A stretch of DNA of 64,000 nucleotides. Source: Priestia endophytica DSM 13796. GTDB lineage: Bacteria; Bacillota; Bacilli; Bacillales; Bacillaceae_H. How positions within the stretch are numbered: the first letter of the stretch is position 1; each line of letters begins with the position of its first letter. A program made the translations under genes and the position numbers. The notes beneath the pieces are model-generated. The model searched no databases, was not told the DNA's origin, and saw only the letters and a program-made list of their open reading frames with translations. The stretch covers positions 248,001 through 312,000 of the forward strand of contig NZ_FOXX01000004.1 in assembly GCF_900115845.1 (NCBI RefSeq), given 5' to 3'. This document shows positions 56,005 through 64,000 of the stretch, in pieces.

Positions 56005-57144
56005 TCAGCATCCTATTTGTTTTGCAATTACCATACGTTGAACTTCAGATGTTCCTTCCCCAATTTCCAAAAGCTTCGCATCACGGAAGAACCGCTCAAC
56101 TTGATATTCTTTCATGTATCCATAACCACCATGAATTTGAACAGCTTGATCACATGCACGCATACATATTTCGGAAGCAAATAATTTTGCGTATGCTGCC
56201 TCTTTTTTAAATACTCGGCCTTGATCCTTCAACCAGGCTGCTTTGTAAACCATATTTCGGGCAATTTCAATATTCATTGCCATATCGGCCAATTTAAATT
56301 GGATTGCCTGGAAGTTTGATATACTTTTTCCAAACTGTTTTCTTTCCTTTGCATACTGAAGTGATTTTTCATAAGCGCCCTGTGCAAGTCCAACGGCCAT
56401 TGCCCCGATTCCAATTCTTCCGCCATCCAAAGTAGCTAAAAATTGCTTGAAACCCTCTCCTTCTGTTCCCAGCAGATTATCTTTGGCAACCCTTACATTT
56501 TCCAAGATTAATTCTGTTGTATTTGAAGATTGAAGACCCATTTTTTCGTAATTATTAATAACAGTAAATCCTGGTGCGTTCGTTGGAACGATAAATGCGC
56601 TAATTCCATTAATTCCTTTTGAGCGATCTGTTACGGCCGTAACGGCAAGATGTTTAGCATAGCTTGCATTGGTAATAAAACATTTTGAGCCATTAATGAC
56701 CCACTCATCCCCATCAATAACTGCGGTTGTTTGTGTTCCTCCTGCATCAGAGCCTGCATTTGGTTCAGTCAAACCAAATGCCCCAAATGACTCTCCTGTA
56801 CAAATGGGCGTTAAGTATTTCTCTTTTTGCTCATGGGTACCAAACAAATTAAGCGGTTCTCCCCCTAATGAAATATGAGCTGAATATGTGATTCCTGAGG
56901 ATGCACAAACACGACTTAACTCTTCAACGACAATGGCAAAGCTGATAGTGTCAGCATCACCGCCACCGTATTGTTCTGGGAATGGAAGACCCATGATTCC
57001 TAACTCTGCTAATTTTGAAAATATTTCATAAGGGAATGCTCCCGTTCGATCTCGTTCATCTGCTCCAGGAGCAACTTCTGCTTCCGAAAAATCCCGAATT
57101 AACTTACGTATCATCTCTTGTTCTTTCGTTAAATCAAAATTCAT
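56005..57144 (-). CDS. yngJ: acyl-CoA dehydrogenase, probable isovaleryl-CoA dehydrogenase (YngJ)
   Basis: 379 residues, FAD-dependent. FGLTEPNAGSDAGGTQTTA binds FAD and the substrate, CFITNASYA follows, and the C-terminal VQIHGGYGYMKEYQVERFFRDAKLLEIGEGTSEVQRMVI holds the usual catalytic-region signature. First enzyme gene of the leucine degradation operon, it oxidises isovaleryl-CoA to 3-methylcrotonyl-CoA by context. GGGGG precedes the ATG. The promoter lies in the AT-rich gap shared with the broken GAF regulator. Confidence 0.92.
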   Translation of the reverse strand: MNFDLTKEQEMIRKLIRDFSEAEVAPGADERDRTGAFPYEIFSKLAELGIMGLPFPEQYGGGDADTISFAIVVEELSRVCASSGITYSAHISLGGEPLNLFGTHEQKEKYLTPICTGESFGAFGLTEPNAGSDAGGTQTTAVIDGDEWVINGSKCFITNASYAKHLAVTAVTDRSKGINGISAFIVPTNAPGFTVINNYEKMGLQSSNTTELILENVRVAKDNLLGTEGEGFKQFLATLDGGRIGIGAMAVGLAQGAYEKSLQYAKERKQFGKSISNFQAIQFKLADMAMNIEIARNMVYKAAWLKDQGRVFKKEAAYAKLFASEICMRACDQAVQIHGGYGYMKEYQVERFFRDAKLLEIGEGTSEVQRMVIAKQIGC

Positions 57145-57427
57145 TTCTCAGCAACCCCCATTTATTGTCATAACAATTTGATTATTGTTGACAAAATTTT
57201 TTACCTTCCAACAAAAATATACATAATCGGCTTTCTTTTTTAATAATTGTCAAAATAACAACAAACCTCTATGTACCGACCTCCTTTCGCTATTTTTATG
57301 ATTTTGTTATAAATATAAATATTAAAAAAATATAAATCTATGTATATTTCTATGAAAAAACTTGTATGTTTTATACCAATAAACATAAATGTATAAATAT
57401 ATTAAATGTTAAAAGTAAGGAGGATAA

Positions 57428-57862
57428 ATGATGCGCGATACATTAACTCACCGGCAGCTAAAATTCCTAATCCAAGTTTCAACCGTCATAAATTCCTCAT
57501 TAGATATTGATACGATCTTTGATTCTATTAATAAATGAAGCGATTTCCTTTATAGAAGCTGCAGGGGGTTGATCTATTGGGATCTTTGACATAAATCAAA
57601 ACCGGTTAATCGCAAAGTCAGCCCAAGGATTATTTTACCCACATATTTTTAAATCTATTAAACTACATAGTGGTGAATCAATGATCGTGATGACTTTCAC
57701 TGCAAAAAATGTCTTATTTTTTGGAATGAGGAGGAAATGAAACAGACCCTGGATACATTAACTCTATATAATAGATACTTATTAGATAGGTCTATATCAA
57801 ATAACTTTTATTTTACATCTGTCATTTCTTCATCTATTTTACAAAAGAGCGAATATGAATAA
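57428..57862 (+). pseudogene. broken GAF-domain regulator divergent from the leucine operon
   Basis: AAGGAGG and ATG 57428/57431 open RDTLTHRQLKFLIQVSTVI then SSLDIDTIFDSI before a stop. After one-base shifts the text continues AISFIEAAGG, SIGIFDINQNRLIAKSAQGL, FYPHIFKSIKLHSGESMI and NEEEMKQTLDTLTLYNRYLLD. This is the N-terminal GAF part of a regulator, with several stops and the DNA-binding part missing. Its divergent position suggests it once controlled the leucine operon. Confidence 0.65.
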
Positions 57863-57971
57863 ATTTTAAATATTTTATATTTTTCACCTAAACCTATATC
57901 CATGTTACTATCATGTACGAGCTTATTTATATTGAGAAATGAGTATTTTACAAAAAAGGAGGAAAGATAAA

Positions 57972-58406
57972 ATGAATAGGGTAATAAAACCAGCAGGATT
58001 TTGGATACGCCTTTTAGGCAACCTATTAGATGGTGTAATTGTCAGTATTCCTTTATCCCTTATTGTTTTTTTACTTACAGGAGAATTCAATGAAGATGAC
58101 CCTGTTACCTCAATCTTAGGGGTTATCTATACCGTTGCTGTACCTATTTTATGGTCAGGGTATACAATTGGAAAACGAATCGTTGGCGTTAGAATTGTAA
58201 AAGTAAATGGAAAGAAGCTTGGAATCGGAGCAATGCTATTACGAGTTCTTGTAGCCGGAATTGTTTATGGCCTTACATTAGGTATTGCTTTAATTGTGAG
58301 TCTTTTCATGGTTGTTTTCCGTAAAGATAAGAGAAGTCTGCATGATATGATGGCAGGTACCTATGTTACATATGCAAAGCCTGATGAACATACAGCTGCA
58401 AGTTAA
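57972..58406 (+). CDS. RDD-family membrane protein
   Basis: 144 residues from ATG 57972, with AAGGAGG 9 nt upstream; an earlier in-frame ATG lacks a ribosome binding site. RDD domain with AGFWIRLLGNLLDGVIVSIP (R and D of the name motif), YTIGKRIVGVRIVKVNGKK and the final DMMAGTYV. Three membrane segments. Function of the family is unclear; some act in ion transport. Isolated unit with its own terminator. Confidence 0.88.
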   Translation: MNRVIKPAGFWIRLLGNLLDGVIVSIPLSLIVFLLTGEFNEDDPVTSILGVIYTVAVPILWSGYTIGKRIVGVRIVKVNGKKLGIGAMLLRVLVAGIVYGLTLGIALIVSLFMVVFRKDKRSLHDMMAGTYVTYAKPDEHTAAS

Positions 58407-58497
58407 GTAGATACCAACTCTAAGCATCACACAAAATGGAGCTTTTCACCTTACTTACTCTGTACGGTTCTAGTGCAAAATTTTACATAAGAACATC

Positions 58498-58545
58498 AAA
58501 AAAATAAGACTTCCTCACTATGAAGGGACAGTCTTATTTTTTGGA
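58498..58545 (+). terminator. terminator of the RDD gene
   Basis: A 13-bp stem, AAAAAATAAGACT with AGTCTTATTTTTT, has a 17-nt loop and outer A/T runs. It lies 92 bp after the stop and can work in both directions. Confidence 0.8.
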
Positions 58546-58708
58546 TGGCGTATATATGAAGTTTCATTTCCAAAATCCCCTTGGCGCTCAAGAGATTTTA
58601 TCTTTATGCACATAAAAAAGAGAAAGATAAAAAGTGACTTAATGCCTTAATATGACGGCTTTTTTTATTAATCGAGATTATATGAACTAAGAAATAAAAA
58701 AACAAAAA

Positions 58709-59305
58709 TCACTTTGTACTGCTAGATATAAACACTGAGGCATCTTGATTCATAAAGATACGATTACCATGATAAAATGTCTTGATTTTAATTGATTTAA
58801 ATCCGACTTCAGATAATATTTTTTTCAGTTCTTCATGTAAAAAACCATTGTGAACTTTCGGATGATTGATCTTATGATTTTTATTAAAATCAATAATGAT
58901 TAGCTTGCCCTCATCATTTAAAACGTTAAACAATTCTTGTAAAATTTTTTTAGTATCCGGAATATGAAGAAGGACTAGTGACATTAAAACTATATCTGCC
59001 TTGAGGTCAGGAGTTCCTTGAGTAAAATCTGAATAAAGTACCTTTGAGTTCGTAATTCCTTTGTGAGAAATTTTAGCTTTCGCAACCTCCAACATTTGTT
59101 TTGATGAATCAACCAACAAAATAGAATCTACTAAATCTGATAATTCTAAACCAATTAGACCCGTGCCACTCCCATAGTCTATTAAAGACTTTGATTTACT
59201 ATTTCGTAATTCTGTTCTTACTTCCTTAACTATAATTTTAGCTAATTCCATCCTTTCTTCTGTATCATATCTTTTTGCCATTTGTTCAAAAACATTATTT
59301 TCCAT
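58709..59305 (-). CDS. class I SAM-dependent methyltransferase
   Basis: About 198 residues; start ATG 59305 or GTG 59317 (ribosome binding site ambiguous). Rossmann fold with SAM motif I SLIDYGSGTGLIGLEL, acidic motif II ILLVDSSKQML, motif III around DIVLMSLVLLHIPDTKKIL. It resembles UbiE/YxaB-like small-molecule methyltransferases. No neighbour hints at the substrate. Confidence 0.85.
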   Translation of the reverse strand: MENNVFEQMAKRYDTEERMELAKIIVKEVRTELRNSKSKSLIDYGSGTGLIGLELSDLVDSILLVDSSKQMLEVAKAKISHKGITNSKVLYSDFTQGTPDLKADIVLMSLVLLHIPDTKKILQELFNVLNDEGKLIIIDFNKNHKINHPKVHNGFLHEELKKILSEVGFKSIKIKTFYHGNRIFMNQDASVFISSSTK

Positions 59306-59580
59306 ATCCCAATCCACTTTCCTATTTATTAAAAGGTAAATCTACATAGTGATCATTATAGCAAAAAAAAACAAAAACCTTAAAAATTACAAAGCAGCTA
59401 AATCATGTACAGTAAATTATGGTTTTCATTTTATACAAAAGAATTCAGTATAAATGGTGTAAAAGACGAAAACATATTAAAGGCACTAAGAGAAACATTC
59501 TAGTTGAATAATTACCCCCTAACAAATCAACTTATTTACAATGAGGAGATCTAATTAAAACCTAAAATATTATTAAATTT

Positions 59581-61149
59581 TCATTTAATTGGCAGTAAAC
59601 TATCAACTAAAATAATATTGATTACATTGATATATGCTAATGCGCTTGCTTTCATAATATCCGTATCTGTTGCCTTGGCAGTATATTTCTCACCTTTATA
59701 TTCTACCTGAATTTTCACTTTACCTAATGCTTCTTTACCTCTTGATACATTGCTAATATTATATTCAATCAATTTAATATCTAAATCACTAATTTCTGTA
59801 ATAGCAGAATATAAAGCATCAATAGGACCAGAACCAACCGCACTACTTTTCAGTATTTGATCAGCCTTTTTAATTTTCACACTTGCAGATGGGAAAATTG
59901 GATTGCTAATCACTTGTATATCCATTAGTTCATAGAAATTATCACTATAGTGCACCATACCTTGATTGTGAATATCGTGTTTGGTGTAATAGTTCTCAAC
60001 TAAGACATACAAATCATGATTATACACTTCTTTTTTTGCGTCTGCTAATTCAAGAAAAGCTTCAAATATTCCTTCAAATTGTGTTTCGGTTAACTGATCA
60101 AAACCTAATTTCGCAAGTGCATTTTTTACTGCATGGCGACCAGAACGAGCCGTTAAAATCAGCTCCATATCATCTAAACCGACTTCAAGTGGAGATATGA
60201 TTTCATAGGCATCCCTAGATTTCAATAACCCATCTTGATGTATGCCCGAAGAATGTGCAAAGGCATTATCTCCTGTAATTGCTTTATTTACTTGCACATC
60301 AAGACCCATAAAGCTACTTACCAATCTAGATGTATTCATGATTTCTTTTGTATTTATATTTGTAAATGCTTTATAGACTGATGAGCGTGTATTGACCGCC
60401 ATCACAACTTCCTCTAGTGCAGCATTACCTGCACGTTCATCAATCCCATTAATCGTACATTCAACTTTATCCGCCCCATTTTTAATTGCGGCTAACGTAT
60501 TGGCAGTCGCCATGCCAAGATCATTATGACAATGGACACTTAAAAGTATTTTATCATTCAAATTTTTCAAGCGATCATGTAGTTTAAAGATTAATTCACC
60601 AAATTCTTCTGGCTCTGCATATCCTACTGTATCCGGTACATTAATAATAGTCGCTCCTGCTTTTACAACGCCTTCAATCGTTGACCATAAGTATTCAAAG
60701 TCAGAACGAGACGCATCTTCTGTTGAATATTGAACATCTGGTAGTAATGTTTTGGCGTATTTTACTGCATCAACACCAATGTCTAATATTTGACTTTTCG
60801 ATTTCCCAAACTTCTTTTCTACATGAATATCTGAAGTACCTAAAACAATGTGGATTAAGGGATTTTCAGCATATTTCACACTATTATAAACAGCATCAAT
60901 ATCAGATTTTACTGCCCTAGCTAAAGCTGTAATCATAATTTCGTCTGTATTTCCTACTTTCATGGCGATTTCTTTCACAGCATTAAAATCACCAGTAGAG
61001 GATGAAGGAAAACCGGCTTCAATAATATCAACTTGTAGCCTCTTTAATTGCTGTGCTACCTCAAGTTTCTCATATAGATTTAACTTTGCTCCTGGAACTT
61101 GTTCTCCATCCCTTAAAGTCGTATCAAACACCAAAATTTTCTTCATCAT
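59581..61149 (-). CDS. leuA: 2-isopropylmalate synthase
   Basis: First committed step of leucine synthesis: acetyl-CoA plus 2-ketoisovalerate. 522 residues with FDTTLRDGEQVPGAKL, VHCHNDLGMATANTLAAI and HSSGIHQDGLLKSRDAYE, plus the C-terminal LeuA regulatory domain (about 390-522) for leucine feedback. AAAGGAG is 8-9 nt before the ATG. It is a lone gene with no leuBCD here and has its own leucine-specific T-box leader. Confidence 0.93.
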   Translation of the reverse strand: MMKKILVFDTTLRDGEQVPGAKLNLYEKLEVAQQLKRLQVDIIEAGFPSSSTGDFNAVKEIAMKVGNTDEIMITALARAVKSDIDAVYNSVKYAENPLIHIVLGTSDIHVEKKFGKSKSQILDIGVDAVKYAKTLLPDVQYSTEDASRSDFEYLWSTIEGVVKAGATIINVPDTVGYAEPEEFGELIFKLHDRLKNLNDKILLSVHCHNDLGMATANTLAAIKNGADKVECTINGIDERAGNAALEEVVMAVNTRSSVYKAFTNINTKEIMNTSRLVSSFMGLDVQVNKAITGDNAFAHSSGIHQDGLLKSRDAYEIISPLEVGLDDMELILTARSGRHAVKNALAKLGFDQLTETQFEGIFEAFLELADAKKEVYNHDLYVLVENYYTKHDIHNQGMVHYSDNFYELMDIQVISNPIFPSASVKIKKADQILKSSAVGSGPIDALYSAITEISDLDIKLIEYNISNVSRGKEALGKVKIQVEYKGEKYTAKATDTDIMKASALAYINVINIILVDSLLPIK

Positions 61150-61181
61150 TTCAGAAACACTCCTTTGTTATATTAATCAAT

Positions 61182-61224
61182 AAAAAAAGCCCCATCTCTA
61201 TAAAAATATAGAGACGAGGCTTTG
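61182..61224 (-). terminator. T-box terminator upstream of leuA
   Basis: In the leftward transcript AAAGCCTCGTCTCTATA pairs with TATAGAGATGGGGCTTT, followed by seven T. It is the terminator that competes with the T-box antiterminator. Confidence 0.9.
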
Positions 61225-61450
61225 CTCGCGGTACCACTCTAATTGACTAATCCATACATGATTAATCCACTCTTTTTCGGCAGCTATCACCACCTATCTT
61301 TGTAACGATAGAAAACCGATGTCCCCTACTTGTTATGTTCAGGGAGTAGCTCTTGGATGAGTTCAAAGGGAATAACTGCCGATTCTCACCAACCATCGGC
61401 TCTCTGAAAGCTTATAAACCTTCTACTATTTCCAATCTTTGCTTGCTAAT
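61182..61450 (-). promoter_or_regulatory. T-box riboswitch, leucine specifier, controlling leuA
   Basis: The T-box core AGAGTGGTACCGCG lies at 61240-61227, followed by the terminator. Stem I spans about 61440-61335, with a GATGGTTGGTGAG motif. The specifier loop TTGAACTCATC places CTC, a leucine codon, at 61361-61359. Uncharged leucyl-tRNA should stabilise the antiterminator and allow leuA expression, so the gene is induced by leucine starvation. Confidence 0.92.
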
Positions 61451-61575
61451 ATTTAATTGAAAATAACAATATATAGAAAATTTAGATTTGTCAATAATTA
61501 ATTTCATTTTCAAACGGCACAACTTTTTTATAAGCATTGCGACTTTATTTTAAATCTCCAGTAGATGATTAAATG

Positions 61576-62400
61576 TTACAATAAATAGTCCTTTAAAGAT
61601 TGCTGTAGTGTTCCTTTTGTTATGGCCTTTTGAGTGAAATTAATGCCAAGGTGAATCATCTCTCTCACCAGTTCCGGTCTTAATCCGGTAATAACCGCCT
61701 GACATCCCATCATATTAATTCCATCCAGTACCTTATGAAAATGATCGATAACAACCACTTCCATATCCGTAATACCTGATAAATCCATAATTAATGTATG
61801 AATACGGGTTTTTGCAATATCCGTTAGTACCTTTTCTTCAATCGTTTCCATTCGATACGAATCAATGGTTCCTATTAAAGGGAGAATGGCAACGGTAGGA
61901 CTAATTGGAATAATAGGTACAGATAGATGTTCAACATTTTTTCTTTGCCTATGGATTAATTCGTCTTTAAAATCCGAATAGCTTAGGAAAAATGTATTTA
62001 GAAATTGATCAATGTTATTATTAATTCGTTCCTCTAACTCAAAAAAATCTTCCCTAATGGTAGGTAAGTTGAATTCAGATTGGTATTCATAAATTGTTTT
62101 CCATAATGATCTTCTTATCGCCTGAATCCACTCCAGTTTAAAAGCTAGAGTAAGCGAATGCTGCGCCCAAGCAACACCTTCCTGTCTAGCGAATGCAACA
62201 ATATCTTGATTGTTGTTTTCTAAGATATAAACAACTAATTTTTCAGCATTCTTTAAGAGATTAATATTACCTTGCTTTAGAATATCGTGAATAACCTCTG
62301 CAACATTTACTGCTTCTGATAACAACTTCTGTTGAAAAACTTCTCTCTTCCCCTTAACATAGTGAATCATATCTTGAATATCATTATTGCTATTCTCCAT
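61576..62400 (-). CDS. RsbR-like co-antagonist with C-terminal STAS domain
   Basis: 274 residues with AAAGGGG before the ATG. An N-terminal helical (RsbR_N globin-like) domain (about 1-150) and a STAS domain (about 163-274: ILPLIGTIDSYRMETIEEKVL, LIMDLSGITDMEVVVIDHF, GLRPELVREMIHLGINF). RsbR proteins form the stressosome that controls sigma-B. The residue equivalent to RsbRA Thr205 appears to be Val here (MEVVVID), while TID near the first site remains. No rsbS or rsbT is adjacent, so it would join a stressosome encoded elsewhere. Confidence 0.85.
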   Translation of the reverse strand: MENSNNDIQDMIHYVKGKREVFQQKLLSEAVNVAEVIHDILKQGNINLLKNAEKLVVYILENNNQDIVAFARQEGVAWAQHSLTLAFKLEWIQAIRRSLWKTIYEYQSEFNLPTIREDFFELEERINNNIDQFLNTFFLSYSDFKDELIHRQRKNVEHLSVPIIPISPTVAILPLIGTIDSYRMETIEEKVLTDIAKTRIHTLIMDLSGITDMEVVVIDHFHKVLDGINMMGCQAVITGLRPELVREMIHLGINFTQKAITKGTLQQSLKDYLL

Positions 62401-62798
62401 TCAATATAACCCCTTTCAGAATAACCTTATAATATCCCTCTAACTTGGTATTATAACTCGAATATACAAGATATCGCTAATTCTAACCTGCTCCTATAGT
62501 AGAAAAAACCCACCTACTTACCCCCCCTTGTCGTACCTTTAACAAAGGTCAGCTATATAATTATATTTGTATATGAAACTACGAAACCATTCATAATATT
62601 AACGTATGTCCCCATATGTAAAAACCTTTGCTCATACTGAGCAAAGGTTTTCTTCTTATTACAGAAAATTCTATATTGATTAATCACCATAACGTTGATT
62701 ATCAGCACTAGAATCAACGAAGAATCCTTTATTATCAAGGATTCTCCTTTAGTTTTTAAGATGTTTCCAATACAACAAACTATGTTGTATAACTATAG
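62401..62798. other. intergenic region with two hairpins
   Basis: No gene. AAAACCTTTGCTCA with TGAGCAAAGGTTTT (62621-62651) is a strong bidirectional terminator. AGAATCCTT with AAGGATTCT (62721-62745) lies closer to the end of the cyclase gene. Confidence 0.65.
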
Positions 62799-63464
62799 TT
62801 AATTTGAAATTTCTACAAAGGCTCTAACTGGAAAAGTTCCAAAGTCTTTGATTTTTGGGGAAACAGCATAAAATAAAAAGTTTTCAGTTGAAATTTGTTT
62901 TAAGTTGCATAAGTGTTCAACGATGAGAATTTCTTGCCCTAATAAAGTGGTATGTACAGGACGATCTTTACCTGACGTATCATCTATATTCACAGAATCA
63001 ATCCCAACTAAAGCAGCTCTTTTATCCACTAAATATTGTGCAGCTTTCTCCGTTAAATATGGATGATTTTCAAAGTATTGATCTGTATTCCAATATTGAT
63101 CCCAACCTGTGTGAATAAGGACGGCTTTTCCCTCAATATCAAGATCATAAAACACGTCTTCATTAATCTCTTTTTTATTTTCATCAATATGAACGATAAT
63201 TCCTTCTAGACCAGCCATCTTATCAATTGGTATTTCCGATAGATCTGTTCCATTAGCATACCTATGAAATGGAACATCAATATAAGTTCCTGTATTAGAC
63301 ACCATTTCTATTTTTCCAATTTGAAATTCTGTTCCTTCTCCATAATGTTTTCGAGATTCTTCTCGACTTAAATAATCACAAATGATTGGAGCAGGAAGCC
63401 CTTTATAAGTTATAATGCCATCTTGAATGGTATGACTCAAATCAATATATTCTTTACTTTTCAT
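62799..63464 (-). CDS. cyclase-family (kynurenine formamidase-like) hydrolase
   Basis: 221 residues from ATG 63464, preceded by AAAGGAGAG; the frame extends 29 codons upstream without support. Cyclase fold with DLSHTIQDGIITYKG at the start, VLIHTGWDQYW in the middle and GIDSVNIDD. The usual metal motif HxGTHxDxPxH reads SNTGTYIDVPFH, so two histidines are replaced by Asn and Tyr while Asp and the last His remain. Substrate unknown. It is not beside other tryptophan genes. Confidence 0.82.
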   Translation of the reverse strand: MKSKEYIDLSHTIQDGIITYKGLPAPIICDYLSREESRKHYGEGTEFQIGKIEMVSNTGTYIDVPFHRYANGTDLSEIPIDKMAGLEGIIVHIDENKKEINEDVFYDLDIEGKAVLIHTGWDQYWNTDQYFENHPYLTEKAAQYLVDKRAALVGIDSVNIDDTSGKDRPVHTTLLGQEILIVEHLCNLKQISTENFLFYAVSPKIKDFGTFPVRAFVEISN

Positions 63465-63535
63465 ATTATCTCTCCTTTTATATTGATAAAAACAACTTAC
63501 GTATGGAAATTTTATCATGTTTTTCTTTTTTAGGC

Positions 63536-63583
63536 TGTATATGATATACAAAGCTAATTAACATAATGTCCCTTATCAGTAGT
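63536..63583 (+). repeat. dif-like site 12
   Basis: Perfect palindrome TGTATA-TGA-TATACA (63536-63550), spacer AAGCT, arms AATTAACATAA (63556-63566) and TTATCAGTAGT (63573-63583) around TGTCCC. Confidence 0.76.
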
Positions 63584-63588
63584 CTATA

Positions 63589-63624
63589 AAAAATAAGCAG
63601 CTTGAATTAAGCTGCTTATTTTAG
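63589..63624. terminator. terminator hairpin following dif-like site 12
   Basis: AAATAAGCAGCTT pairs with AAGCTGCTTATTT around GAATT, with flanking A/T runs. It probably ends the gene fragment to the right, which reads leftward. Confidence 0.75.
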
Positions 63625-63753
63625 CTTCTAATAAAAATCTAGAATTAACATCGCGAACAAATCAAATAAAATGCTGTTAGGCACCATCTCAAATTATCTA
63701 ATTACGCAATCAGAAGATTAGCGATGAAATAATTTTCTTCGTGGGACTATGAC

Positions 63754-64000
63754 CTATTTTTTAGTGAGTAATTTTCGAACTACCTTTAAATTCATCAATA
63801 GAACCAAAAAAATAACAGGATAGACTATTGCTGAATACAATAATCTCCAGCCATTATAATAAAAAAAGTCCGTTTTAACTGTGAACTATTCAAACACAAT
63901 TGAAAAAATGGTCCAACTTAAAATGTAACTTAATTTCATCCCTAAACTCTTAATAAAGGGATAAAAGTTTAAAAATAAAAAGCTAACAGATGGAAAATAC
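63754..64000 (-). pseudogene. CBO0543-family membrane protein, partial at window edge, internal stop
   Basis: The leftward frame enters from the window edge as FYPFIKSLGMKLSYILSW then TIFSIVFE, meets a TAG at 63886-63888, then continues FTVKTDFFYYNGWRLLYSAIVYP and VIFLVLLMNLKVVRKLLTKK to a stop at 63754. The pattern of two membrane helices with WRLLYSA-YP between is typical of the uncharacterised CBO0543 membrane family. One nonsense codon breaks an otherwise clean C-terminus. Confidence 0.6.

Noticed and set aside
58480-58507. ATTTTACATAA before the RDD terminator
   Set aside because: First arm differs by one base but the second arm is a plain A-rich run; more likely part of an IS-like end.
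62553-62738. 61-codon open frame on the minus strand
   Set aside because: Runs through two strong hairpins and lacks a ribosome binding site.

Overview
The window looks like a low-GC, endospore-forming Bacillaceae genome segment (Bacillus sensu lato). The evidence is a sporulation-type diadenylate cyclase (CdaS), HutP-type antitermination, a leucine T-box, AAGGAGG-type ribosome binding sites and frequent TTG/GTG starts. I saw no rRNA, tRNA, CRISPR array, replication gene or core housekeeping operon. Everything is accessory metabolism, regulation and transport, with at least six decayed genes, so it is a plastic chromosomal region or a large plasmid. The sequence alone cannot say which.

Layout. 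0-9 kb: a second-type aconitase with a divergent CcpC-like LysR regulator, an RraA-like aldolase, cdaS, a class III aminotransferase and an RpiR regulator. 9-11 kb: an aldehyde dehydrogenase remnant and a YetF-type membrane protein. 11-23 kb: a sugar-acid type MFS carrier and a complete histidine utilisation set in separate units: hutUIG, a large AraC-type regulator, a YuiF-like permease, and hutP-hutH with a readable HutP binding site and attenuator. 24-31 kb: DUF4256, then a D-amino-acid conversion module (N-succinylamino acid racemase, GNAT, amino acid permease, M20 deacylase, RpiR). 31-37 kb: a five-gene operon resembling bacilysin synthesis (ATP-grasp ligase, BacA-like protein, EamA exporter, DUF6421, aminotransferase). 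37-48 kb: short units, several with one gene each (DinB plus an IS200/IS605 element, GNAT, YrvL-like, YfkO-like nitroreductase, a MerR-controlled redox/ureohydrolase block, CutC). 48-57 kb: a full leucine/isovalerate degradation operon. 57-64 kb: a broken GAF regulator, RDD protein, methyltransferase, T-box leuA, RsbR-like STAS protein, cyclase-family hydrolase and an interrupted CBO0543-type gene.

Most striking observation. Twelve intergenic places carry a 28-bp sequence built like a Firmicute XerC/XerD dif site: an 11-bp arm close to AGTTAACATAA, a variable 6-bp centre, and an 11-bp arm close to TTATCAGTAGT. All twelve point the same way. At ten of the twelve a clear or partial TGTATA-N3-TATACA palindrome lies exactly 5 bp before the site, and a terminator hairpin usually follows. 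Between 37 and 48.6 kb the sites bracket single genes, so the region reads like an array of gene cassettes separated by direct dif-like sites. This resembles the pdif modules of Acinetobacter plasmids. I know of no described counterpart in Bacillus, and the idea that the sites recombine is inference.
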